From NCBI GenBank assembly GCA_002084765.1, contig NBMB01000015.1, positions 36,028-100,027 of the forward strand: a stretch of DNA of 64,000 bases. The letters are read 5' to 3'. Origin of the DNA: Candidatus Cloacimonetes bacterium 4572_55. GTDB lineage: Bacteria; 4572-55. The position numbers were made by a program, and so were the translations under genes. How positions within the stretch are numbered: position 1 is the first letter of the stretch; the number at the start of each line of letters is the position of its first letter. Of this stretch, positions 37,429-45,631 are shown piece by piece. A model generated the notes under the pieces. It was not told where the DNA came from. It saw only the letters and a list, made by a program, of their open reading frames with translations, and made no database searches.

Positions 37429-37507
37429 GACCCTCAGGGTTTTGACCTGGTAAAATCGTAGAAACTTGAAAACTTATACAGATCGGGTAGATAAAACCCT
37501 AAGGGTC
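37429..37507 (+). repeat. RAYT-associated element, copy B (79 bp)
   Basis: Same ends and same interior as copy A with a few changes (gacctgg for gacctga). It forms the left part of a longer duplication shared with 39302-39525, including the flanking cccgccgagcta before it and gtctgtctaacaaaaggag after it. Confidence 0.85.
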
Positions 37508-37611
37508 TGTCTAACAAAAGGAGAATGCGCAAACAATAATAACAGCCCTGTGCCTGCTGATGGCCGCTACATGCGCCCAGGCCCAGATCAGCGAGTTTAA
37601 AATTACGGCCA
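37508..37611 (+). pseudogene. Decayed copy of the 5' end of the propeller gene
   Basis: After copy B the sequence continues with ctaacaaaaggagaatgc and then acagccctgtgcctgctgat and cagatcagcgagtttaaaat, the same as the start of the gene at 39424, up to aattacggcc. About 27 bases are missing around the start codon and signal peptide N-terminus, so it cannot be expressed. It stops abruptly at 37611. Confidence 0.8.
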
Positions 37612-37745
37612 GATATCCGACATAAAGAACTTGTGCATGAGCATTATGATTGCTAACTTTGATATGAAAAATGAATAAGCAAATTGTGAAGACTCAATGT
37701 AAATTGACATCATTTTAATTTTGTTCGAAATTAGGAGACGCTTTT

Positions 37746-38000
37746 ATGAAATGGTCTGACATTCGTAAAAAATACCCGGGAAAGTTCATTTTAATTGGTG
37801 ATTTTACCGAAGAGATTGTTTCGGAAAATCAATCTAAGATTACAGAAGGAAGAGTTATAAAAGTTAGTACTAGCGGAAAAGAAATTATGCAGGCTTACCG
37901 ATTTTGTAAGCAAAAAGGACAAAATGTTCTCTACTCTCTGCCCACGACTCCAGAAGAATTTGTCGTTAAAAATGTGCCGTTTAGAGGTATATTGTCATGA
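37746..38000 (+). CDS. Small uncharacterised protein coupled to a retropepsin-like protease
   Basis: 84 residues, AGGAG ribosome site 9 bases before the ATG. No family is recognised with certainty: MKWSDIRKKYPGKFILIGDF, then a middle with KVSTSGKEIMQAYRFCKQKG and LPTTPEEFVVKNVPFRGIL. Its end overlaps the next start (ATGA), so the pair are one unit. Similar partners are seen beside small aspartic proteases in bacterial genomes, which is my reason for reading the two together; no function is claimed. Confidence 0.75.
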   Translation: MKWSDIRKKYPGKFILIGDFTEEIVSENQSKITEGRVIKVSTSGKEIMQAYRFCKQKGQNVLYSLPTTPEEFVVKNVPFRGILS

Positions 38001-38374
38001 AATTTAGATTGAGAAAGGGATTGATCTGGCTATCCTTTGAACTTGAATACGAGGGATCGAGATATACAACTCATAACTGTATCCTGGACACTGGCTCTGC
38101 GACAACGGCTATCGATATTGATTCGGTTGATTTTAATTTTCAGAAACCTGCCGTAATTACCCGCCTAATTGGAATTGGCGGTGGAACCCAGGAAGTCATC
38201 ACTCAAAAAGCAGACAAATTAATAATCGGCGGGCATGAATTGAAATGTGTCGAAGTGGAATTTGGAAATCTTCAAGCCAACATGGGAATTAATGGCTTTC
38301 TGGGCAATGATATACTCAGTTTATTTACGATTACTATTGATTATTCCAAGCAGAAAATTAAGTTCAAAATATGA
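37997..38374 (+). CDS. Retropepsin-like aspartic protease domain protein
   Basis: 125 residues, the size of one retropepsin subunit. The catalytic strand-loop is CILDTGSATTAIDIDS, the expected hDTGSA; further flap-like (IGIGGGTQEVITQKADKL) and C-terminal GFLGNDILSLFTITIDY (h-G-x-D) segments match. A homodimer would be needed for activity, as in retroviral proteases. Follows the 84-residue partner by an ATGA overlap. Cytoplasmic; no signal peptide. Host function unknown. Confidence 0.85.
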   Translation: MKFRLRKGLIWLSFELEYEGSRYTTHNCILDTGSATTAIDIDSVDFNFQKPAVITRLIGIGGGTQEVITQKADKLIIGGHELKCVEVEFGNLQANMGINGFLGNDILSLFTITIDYSKQKIKFKI

Positions 38375-38409
38375 GTCGAGCGAAAACACGACCTGGGATA
38401 AGTCTGCCT

Positions 38410-38489
38410 GACCCCCGGGTTTGACCTGATAAAATCGTAGAAACTTGAAAACTTGTACAAATCAGGTAAAGGAACCCCTACTACGGGTC
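38410..38489 (+). repeat. RAYT-associated element, copy C (80 bp)
   Basis: Ends gacccccggg and ctacgggtc are more diverged than in other copies. Interior shows gacctgat paired with aatcaggt, a fully complementary version of the inner stem (other copies have atcgggt with a G-T pair), which supports a selected stem. Confidence 0.8.
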
Positions 38490-38549
38490 TGTCTAAACGA
38501 ATCGATACTTTTGAAATGAAGTCGAAATGAAGTCGAAATGGAGGGAGAT

Positions 38550-38822
38550 ATGCCACAAGCTATTGTGCTGTCAATTCCGGAAAAGATCATGTTTGGGGCT
38601 AAAATACCCAGACCCCGCCTGAATATCGAGCTAAAAAAAGAACTTGCCTTGCAACTATACCGCGAGGAAATCCTTTCATTTGCTAACGCCAGGCGGTTGG
38701 CCGGTATGAACAAGGTCAATTTTCATTTCCTGCTGGGAGAGCGCAAAATACCACGCCAATATGATGTGGATGATTTTGAGGAAGACATGGGAAATCTGGC
38801 CAAATGGAGTGCGCAACAATGA
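38550..38822 (+). CDS. UPF0175 family protein, putative antitoxin
   Basis: About 90 residues; ATG 38550 has a GGAGGGAGAT site. The conserved pattern of UPF0175 is visible: ELALQLYREEILSFANARRL, AGMNKVNFHFLLGERKIP and the acidic tail YDVDDFEEDMGNL. These proteins form pairs with DUF3368 PIN proteins, as here. A tandem 11-base repeat (gtcgaaatgaa type) lies just 5' of the start. Confidence 0.85.
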   Translation: MPQAIVLSIPEKIMFGAKIPRPRLNIELKKELALQLYREEILSFANARRLAGMNKVNFHFLLGERKIPRQYDVDDFEEDMGNLAKWSAQQ

Positions 38823-39307
38823 TTGTCTCCAACTCGACGCCCCTGATTAATTTTGCCGCTATCCAACGGCTCGACATTTTGGAGCAGTTGTTTGCCACGA
38901 TTTATATCCCCGCTGCCGTGAAACAAGAGGTGTTGGTAAAAGGCGCAGCGTATAATAGCGCGGATGAAATCAGGAACGCTGCTTTCATCCGGACAATGAG
39001 CATTCGGAATGTCGCCTTGTTCAATTCATTGAGAATGGATTTGGATGATGGCGAAGCCGAGGCAATTACCCTGGCCTTAGAGCAAGACGCCGAACTTGTG
39101 TTGCTGGATGAAGCTGCCGGACGTAAAACAGCAAAGTTCCATAACCTGACGATGAGTGGCTCCATAGGATGTCTGGCCACAGCGAAACAGCAGGGGCTTA
39201 TTACTGAGATAAAGCCTATTTTGAATATGATGCAAGACAAGGCGCGTTATTGGCTTAGCAAGAGCTTGTATCAACATGTTTTATTGAAATGCGATGAATT
39301 GGGATGA
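38819..39307 (+). CDS. DUF3368 PIN-domain protein, putative toxin
   Basis: 162 residues, ATG 38819 overlapping the partner's TGA. PIN-like acidic residues in MIVSNSTPLINFAAIQRLDI, MDLDDGEAEAITLALEQDAE and LVLLDEAAGRKTAKFHNLTM, then the DUF3368 tail SGSIGCLATAKQQGLI. DUF3368 proteins are predicted ribonucleases in toxin-antitoxin-like pairs with UPF0175; activity is not proven for most. Both genes look intact. Confidence 0.88.
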   Translation: MIVSNSTPLINFAAIQRLDILEQLFATIYIPAAVKQEVLVKGAAYNSADEIRNAAFIRTMSIRNVALFNSLRMDLDDGEAEAITLALEQDAELVLLDEAAGRKTAKFHNLTMSGSIGCLATAKQQGLITEIKPILNMMQDKARYWLSKSLYQHVLLKCDELG

Positions 39308-39320
39308 CCCGCCGAGCTAG

Positions 39321-39399
39321 GACCCTCAGGGTTTTGGCCTGATAAAATCGTAGAAACTTGAAAACTTATACGGATCGGGTAGATAAAACCCTAACGGTC
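39321..39399 (+). repeat. RAYT-associated element, copy D (79 bp)
   Basis: gaccctcaggg at 39321, interior identical in order to copies A and B, right end ccctaacggtc (one change). It ends just 10 bases before the ribosome site of the propeller gene, so it is that gene's leader. Shares its outer flanks with copy B. Confidence 0.85.
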
Positions 39400-39423
39400 T
39401 GTCTAACAAAAGGAGAATGCTTT

Positions 39424-41490
39424 ATGATACGCAGAACCACAATAACAATTATAACAGCCCTGTGCCTGCTGATAGCCGTTGCTTGCGCCCAGGCCCAGAT
39501 CAGCGAGTTTAAAATTACGGCCAACGATGGTGATAGTGGTGACTGGTTTGGTTATTCTGTTGCCATTTCCGGCAATCTGGCTATCGTAGGTGCCGAGTGG
39601 GATGATAACGACAACGGGACCAAGGCAGGCGCTATCTATATCTTTGAGCATAGCGGCGGCAGTTGGAACCAGATGCAAAAACTGACGGCCAACGATGGTG
39701 CCGCTAATGACAATTTCGGCAATTCAGTTGCGATTTCCGGAGATCTGGCTATTGTCGGCGCTTATCAAGATGATGACAACGGGGCTGATGCCGGAGCGGC
39801 CTATATCTTCATGCGCAATGCGGGGAGTTGGAGCCAGGTGCAAAAATTAACCGCCAGCGATGGCTCAGTGATAAACAATTTTGGCAATTCAGTTGCGATT
39901 TCCGGAGATCTGGCTATTGTCGGCGCTCCTTTTAACACTAATGACAACGGCGGTCAGGCCGGGGCCGCGTATATTTTTCAGCACAGCGGTAGCAGTTGGG
40001 CCCAGGTGCAAAAGCTAATGGCCAGCGGGGCAAACGCAGACTACTTTGGCCTTTCGGTTGCGATTTCCGGCGATCTAACCATTGTCGGTGCTTCTTTTGA
40101 TGATAATGAGAACGGGACTGATGCTGGAGCCAGCTATATCTTTGATAGAAACGGCGGCAGTTGGAGCCAGCAGCAAAAACTAACCGCCAGCGATGCCGGT
40201 TATGATCATTTTGGTAATTCGGTTGCGATTTCCGGCGATGCGGCTATTGTCGGCGCTTATCAAGATGATGACAACGGGCCCCGCGCCGGCGCAGCTTATG
40301 TCTTTGAGCATAGCGGCGGCAGTTGGAGCTTGCAGCAAAAGCTGATCGCCAGTGATGGGTCTTCCGATGACTACTTCGGCTGTTCTGTGGCTATATCCGG
40401 CGATTTAACAATTGTCGGTGCTTTTCAAGATGATAACACCAACGGGACAAATGCCGGAGCTGCCTATATTTTTGAGCGTAGTAACGACAGTTGGATCGAG
40501 CAGCATAAGCTGATCGCCAGCGATGGGGCTTCCGATGACTACTTCGGCTATCCTGTGGCTATATCCGGCGATGCGGCTATTGTCGGTGCTTATCGAGATG
40601 ATGACAACGGTTTGGATTCCGGCGCAACCTACATTTTTACAAATGTAGCAGGTCCCCCTCTCAACGGCGACTTCTCAGCCACCCCTCTCAACGGCGATGC
40701 GCCGTTAACCGTGCAATTCACCGATACCTCCACCGGTAACCCCACTATTTGGCAGTGGGATTTTGACAATGATGGCACAATTGACTCCAACGAACAAAAT
40801 CCAGCGTGGACGTATATAGAACCGGGCACATATACCGTTTCCCTGACCGTTAGTAATGGGAACGCACAGGATACTGAGGTAAAGGGAGATCATATTGCTG
40901 TGACTGAAAGTGAGTTGACTGAGTTTAAAATTACTGCCAGCGATGGGGCGGCTAATAGCGAGTTTGGCAATTCGGTGGCTATTTCCGGTGATTTGGCCAT
41001 TGTCGCTGCTCCTTGGGATAGCAATGACAACGAGGATTATGCTGTCGGAGCAGCTTATATCTTCGAGTACAGCGGTGGTAGTTGGATTCAGCAACAAAAG
41101 CTGACCGCCAATGATGGTGCCGCTTATGACGGATTCGGCTTTGCGGTTGCCATTTTCAGCGATTTAGCTATTATCGGAGCACCTGGGGATGATGATAATG
41201 GAAATCATTCTGGAGCAGCTTATGTCTTTGAGCGCAGCGGTAACAATTGGATTCAACAACAAAAGCTGACGGCCAGCTATGGCGTTAGTTATGACGATTT
41301 TGGCGAAGCGGTTGCCATTTCCAGCGACCTGGTTATTGTCGGAGCTTCTGGGGATGATGACAATGGGCCTGCATCCGGTGCAGCCTATATCTTTTATTGG
41401 GACGGCAGCAGTTGGGTCGAACAGCAAAAGCTGACCGCCAGCGATGGTGGTGGTAGACTTTTTTGGAAGTTCTGTTGCGATTTCTGGTGA
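39424..41490 (+). CDS. Secreted propeller/PKD/dockerin protein, segment 1 of 3 (broken by frameshift)
   Basis: Start ATG 39424 with AAGGAG upstream. A signal peptide (MIRRTTITIITALCLLIA, cleavage after ACAQA) leads to seven FG-GAP-like blades of about 55 residues each (pattern DxFGxSVAISGDxAIVGA, then AGAAYIFxHSGGSW), a complete seven-bladed propeller. One PKD domain follows (LTVQFTDTSTGNPTIWQWDF), then three blades of a second propeller. The frame then ends in a non-homologous tail (RLFWKFCCDFW). The coding sequence continues in the +1 frame at about 41450, inside a ggt repeat. Not a complete protein by itself. Confidence 0.88.
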   Translation: MIRRTTITIITALCLLIAVACAQAQISEFKITANDGDSGDWFGYSVAISGNLAIVGAEWDDNDNGTKAGAIYIFEHSGGSWNQMQKLTANDGAANDNFGNSVAISGDLAIVGAYQDDDNGADAGAAYIFMRNAGSWSQVQKLTASDGSVINNFGNSVAISGDLAIVGAPFNTNDNGGQAGAAYIFQHSGSSWAQVQKLMASGANADYFGLSVAISGDLTIVGASFDDNENGTDAGASYIFDRNGGSWSQQQKLTASDAGYDHFGNSVAISGDAAIVGAYQDDDNGPRAGAAYVFEHSGGSWSLQQKLIASDGSSDDYFGCSVAISGDLTIVGAFQDDNTNGTNAGAAYIFERSNDSWIEQHKLIASDGASDDYFGYPVAISGDAAIVGAYRDDDNGLDSGATYIFTNVAGPPLNGDFSATPLNGDAPLTVQFTDTSTGNPTIWQWDFDNDGTIDSNEQNPAWTYIEPGTYTVSLTVSNGNAQDTEVKGDHIAVTESELTEFKITASDGAANSEFGNSVAISGDLAIVAAPWDSNDNEDYAVGAAYIFEYSGGSWIQQQKLTANDGAAYDGFGFAVAIFSDLAIIGAPGDDDNGNHSGAAYVFERSGNNWIQQQKLTASYGVSYDDFGEAVAISSDLVIVGASGDDDNGPASGAAYIFYWDGSSWVEQQKLTASDGGGRLFWKFCCDFW

Positions 41491-44400
41491 TCAAGCCATT
41501 ATCGGTGCTTATGGGGATGACGCCGGCGCGGTCTATATTTTTGAGCCTACGGGAAGCAGTTGGGTAGAGGAGCAAAAGCTGACCGCTGGCGATGGCACCG
41601 CGAATGACAATTTTGGTATATCGGTTGCGATTTCAGGTGATCATTTCGTTGTAGGGGCTTCTGAGGATGATAATGATAATGGAAATTCTGCCGGTTCAGC
41701 TTATATCTTTGAGCGTAGCGGCAGCAGTTGGGTAGAAGAACAAAAACTAATGGCCAGTGATGGCACCGATTATGAACGATTTGGCAAAGCAGTGTCGATT
41801 TCCGACAATTTAGTTATTATTGGTGTTTCAAGCGATGATAATAACACCGGAGCAGCTTATATATTTGAGCGCACTGGCACCAATTGGGTAGAAGGGCAAA
41901 AGCTAACGGCCAGCGATGGTTCCAATTATGACAGATTTGGCTGGTCTGTTGCTGTTGCTGGGGAAGTTGCTATTATAGGCACCATTGGAGTTAATAACTC
42001 TGCTGGTTCAGCCTACCTATACTCCGGTTTTGGTGAAGCTCCGTTAAGTGCTGACTTTTTGGGAAATATGACTACTGGAAATGCGCCCTTAACTGTTCAA
42101 TTTACTGATACCTCCACAGGCACTCCAACGTCGTGGGAGTGGGATTTTGATAATAATGGAGTAATTGATTCTTATGAGCAAAACCCGCAGTGGACGTATT
42201 ATCAGGGTGGATTGTTTTCGGTTTCTTTGACTATTGATGATGAGACAAATCAAGATACAATTATAAAAAGTGATTATATTACTGTTAATCAACCACTTAC
42301 ACCAGATTTCACCGCTACGCCATTAAGTGGGGACGTACCATTGACCGTTCAATTTACGGACATGTCAACCGGATATCCAATTGTCACTTGGCGTTGGAGA
42401 TTTGGGAGTTTAGTTACAGATTCTTATGCTCAAAATCCGATATGGACATTTGAAGAGTCTGGTGTTTTTAACGTTTATTTAACTATAACAAATGGCGAAA
42501 CTCAAGTGACGGAAGTTAAAGAGGACTACATTTTTGTAAATGTCATCGCAGATTTTTCTGCGGATGTCATTCAGGGTCAAACCATGCAATTAGTTAATTT
42601 TGCGGATATGTCGATTAGTAATGCTGTTTCCTGGCAATGGGATTTTAATAATGATGGTATAATAGATTCTTACGCAGAAAGCCCTTCCTGGATTTATGCG
42701 CAACCTGGCACATATACTGTTTCATTAATGGTTAGTGACGGGCTAAGTCAGGATACAGAAATAAAAACGGACTATATTACAATTACTGGCAATGAGATAA
42801 CAGAAGAAAAAATTATCCCAAGTGATGCTGCTACGAGTGGATATTTTGGCAAATTGGTATCAATCTCCGGTGATTATGCATTTGTAAAGAGTAATGATGA
42901 TCCTGAACCTCCATTACTTCATGGGTCTGTGTATGTATTCAAGTGGGATGGCATATCCTGGACAGAGCACCAAAAAATAACTATCAGCGATGAAGAAAAT
43001 TCAGATGATCGCTTTGGCATATCACTTTCGGTATCTGGTAATTATATGATTGCTGGTGTTCGAAGTTATGGCGGTAATACGACAGTAGGTGGTGGCTATG
43101 CGTACATCTTTAAGCGGGAGGGGAACAGTTGGGTCGAACATGCAATTTTGACTCCTAACGAAAATGTTTACGATTCCTATTTTGGCGCATCAGTTGGGGT
43201 TTATGGAGATTATGCCATGGTCGGTTCTATTAGGGATGATGGCGACAGTACTAGCACTACAGGTTCAGTCTCAGTATTTCACAAAGCTGGCAATAGTTGG
43301 GTTGAGCAGCAAAAACTGCGGGCGAGTGATCAAAGTTATGGAGACTTTTTTGGTAGGTCAATCTCAATTTATAACGATTATGCAATTGTTGGCGCAACAG
43401 GTAATGATGATAATGGGGAAGGCTCTGGCTCTGCCTATATCTTTAAACGTGAAGGAAGTACTTGGGTTGAAAAAGTAAAATTAACCGCAAGTGATGGCGC
43501 TGCTGAGGATTTTTTCGGCGTATCCGTAGCAATTGCAAGTGACTATGCTATTGTCGGTTCAGATATTTCTGTATATATTTTTCAGCGAAATGGCAATAAT
43601 TGGACTGAACAACAAAAATTAACAGTCAGTGCTGGCGATTTATTTGGGGTTACTGTTGATATTTGTAATGATTATGCAATTGTGGGCGATCAAGTAGATG
43701 GGAGTAACAGTTTTGGTTCCGGGTCAGCTTTTATTTTCCAAAGGACTGGTGACACTTGGGTTGAAATTCACAAACTAATGCCCTTAGATGGTGCCAATGG
43801 GGATGACTTTGGAAACTCGGTCTCCATTTCTGGTGAAAATGCGCTTGTTTCTGCTCGTTCTGATTACAACAGCTCAGGTATAGGGTCAGCTTACATATAT
43901 TCTGGTTTTGGTGGTTGTATAGAGTTTAACGCCAACTTCTCCACAGATACAACATCCGGCACTTCACCACTCACTGTCCAATTCACTGATACCTCATACG
44001 GTGAGCCAACCTCTTGGCAATGGGATTTTAATACTGACGATACCATAGATTCTGAAGAGCAAAACCCAACCTGGACGTATGAAACCGATGGAACCTACAC
44101 AGTCTCATTAATTGCCAGCGATGGCACAAACGAAGATACGGAAATAAAGGAAAACTATATTACCGTGGGTGGTGAGGATAATGTCTGGACCACCCACAGC
44201 ACCAGCACCAGCAACATCGCCTCTGATCATATAGGAGATGTTGATATTGATAGCAATGGTAACATATGGTTTAGCGCCTTTCCGCTGGGCGTCTCGGTCT
44301 ATAATGGTGCTGACTGGTTCACCTACAACGCCTCAAATAGCGGTCTGGCCTCGGAGTTAGTTTATACCCTGGCCATCGATAACCAGGGTTATAAATGGTT

Positions 44401-45631
44401 TGGCGCTTATGAGGGCGGGGTGTCCATGTATGACGGCTCAAATTGGACTGTCTACAACACAGCCAACAGTAATATCGTCAGTGATCGCATTGTTGAGATT
44501 GCCATTGATCAGCAGAATCGCAAATGGTTTGGTAGCTATGAGGACGGTATTAGCGTTTACAATGGCGCGGTTTGGAATACGTTTACGACAGCGAATGGGC
44601 TGCCCTCCAATTCTATCAGCAGCATTACAGCGGCCGGAAATGGAGATGTATGGGTCGGCACTATTGACGATGGCGTCGCCGTCTACAACGGTACGACATG
44701 GACGATATATAATACGGCCAACAGCGGCCTGGCAGATGATAGGGTGCGGGCTGTGGGCGTTGATAGTCAAAACCGGGTCTGGTGCGGCACGTTTGGGGGC
44801 GGCGTTTCTGTTCTTGACGGAAACAGTTGGACGACTTATGACCAATCCAATAGCGGACTTGGAGGCAATAATGTCATGTCCATCACCATTGATCAACAAG
44901 ATCGAACCTGGATCGGCACCTACTATAATGGCGTCTCAGTCTTTGACGGTACGGATTGGACCGTCCATCACGTAAACAATAGCGGTCTGACCAACGATGA
45001 TGTCCGTTCCATCGTCATCGACAACGAGGGCAACAAGTGGTTTGGCACCTGGGGCGGCGGGGCGTCAAAATATGGCTCACCCGGGACGGGAGGCAGCTTT
45101 CTGTATCTATCGCCATCCATCTTAAATTTCCTCGAAGTCCCGGTCGGTGACGAGGCCGTATTGATCCAATCCTTGACGAACCACGATTCGGAACCAATTA
45201 CTGTATCAAACATCGCTATTAATGGCACAGATCTTGAGGCATTCACGATTATCAATGATGGTGAGACACCGACCCTGGCCCCCGGTGAAATCCATTATGT
45301 GGTCGTGCAGTTTGCACCCACGACGACAAATTCCATGCAGGCCACACTCACGATCGACAGCGATGCCCCCGGCAGTCCACACACAGCCAATCTCGTCGGT
45401 ACCGGCGGATCGTATGACATCGTGCAACCGGCCAAACGGCTATGTGCAGGTCGGTCAATCGATCACCATCACCGGCTCCAATTATACGCCAAACGGACCC
45501 GTCACCCTCAGAATAGGCGGGGTCTATATGGACATGATCTCGGAAAGCCTGACTGCCACCGGCAGCGGAACGTTTTCTTATGCCTACACCACGGAACAGA
45601 TCGGCATATACACTGTGGACGCGGTCGATGA
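41444..45631 (+). CDS. Secreted propeller/PKD/dockerin protein, segment 2 of 3
   Basis: Starts in the frame following the first shift. Blades 4-7 of the second FG-GAP propeller; then three PKD domains (LTVQFTDTSTGTPTSWEWDF and similar); a third set of seven FG-GAP blades; a fifth PKD domain; then seven repeats of a two-component-regulator type propeller (for example KWFGAYEGGVSMYDGSNW, VWVGTIDDGVAVYNGTTW), and an Ig-like choice-of-anchor domain (YLSPSILNFLEVPVGDEAVL, then APTTTNSMQATLTIDSDAPG). A second +1 shift follows near 45430. So four propellers of seven blades each lie in the whole locus. No ribosome site precedes the internal start; it is not an independent gene. Confidence 0.85.
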   Translation: MVVVDFFGSSVAISGDQAIIGAYGDDAGAVYIFEPTGSSWVEEQKLTAGDGTANDNFGISVAISGDHFVVGASEDDNDNGNSAGSAYIFERSGSSWVEEQKLMASDGTDYERFGKAVSISDNLVIIGVSSDDNNTGAAYIFERTGTNWVEGQKLTASDGSNYDRFGWSVAVAGEVAIIGTIGVNNSAGSAYLYSGFGEAPLSADFLGNMTTGNAPLTVQFTDTSTGTPTSWEWDFDNNGVIDSYEQNPQWTYYQGGLFSVSLTIDDETNQDTIIKSDYITVNQPLTPDFTATPLSGDVPLTVQFTDMSTGYPIVTWRWRFGSLVTDSYAQNPIWTFEESGVFNVYLTITNGETQVTEVKEDYIFVNVIADFSADVIQGQTMQLVNFADMSISNAVSWQWDFNNDGIIDSYAESPSWIYAQPGTYTVSLMVSDGLSQDTEIKTDYITITGNEITEEKIIPSDAATSGYFGKLVSISGDYAFVKSNDDPEPPLLHGSVYVFKWDGISWTEHQKITISDEENSDDRFGISLSVSGNYMIAGVRSYGGNTTVGGGYAYIFKREGNSWVEHAILTPNENVYDSYFGASVGVYGDYAMVGSIRDDGDSTSTTGSVSVFHKAGNSWVEQQKLRASDQSYGDFFGRSISIYNDYAIVGATGNDDNGEGSGSAYIFKREGSTWVEKVKLTASDGAAEDFFGVSVAIASDYAIVGSDISVYIFQRNGNNWTEQQKLTVSAGDLFGVTVDICNDYAIVGDQVDGSNSFGSGSAFIFQRTGDTWVEIHKLMPLDGANGDDFGNSVSISGENALVSARSDYNSSGIGSAYIYSGFGGCIEFNANFSTDTTSGTSPLTVQFTDTSYGEPTSWQWDFNTDDTIDSEEQNPTWTYETDGTYTVSLIASDGTNEDTEIKENYITVGGEDNVWTTHSTSTSNIASDHIGDVDIDSNGNIWFSAFPLGVSVYNGADWFTYNASNSGLASELVYTLAIDNQGYKWFGAYEGGVSMYDGSNWTVYNTANSNIVSDRIVEIAIDQQNRKWFGSYEDGISVYNGAVWNTFTTANGLPSNSISSITAAGNGDVWVGTIDDGVAVYNGTTWTIYNTANSGLADDRVRAVGVDSQNRVWCGTFGGGVSVLDGNSWTTYDQSNSGLGGNNVMSITIDQQDRTWIGTYYNGVSVFDGTDWTVHHVNNSGLTNDDVRSIVIDNEGNKWFGTWGGGASKYGSPGTGGSFLYLSPSILNFLEVPVGDEAVLIQSLTNHDSEPITVSNIAINGTDLEAFTIINDGETPTLAPGEIHYVVVQFAPTTTNSMQATLTIDSDAPGSPHTANLVGTGGSYDIVQPAKRLCAGRSIDHHHRLQLYAKRTRHPQNRRGLYGHDLGKPDCHRQRNVFLCLHHGTDRHIHCGRGR

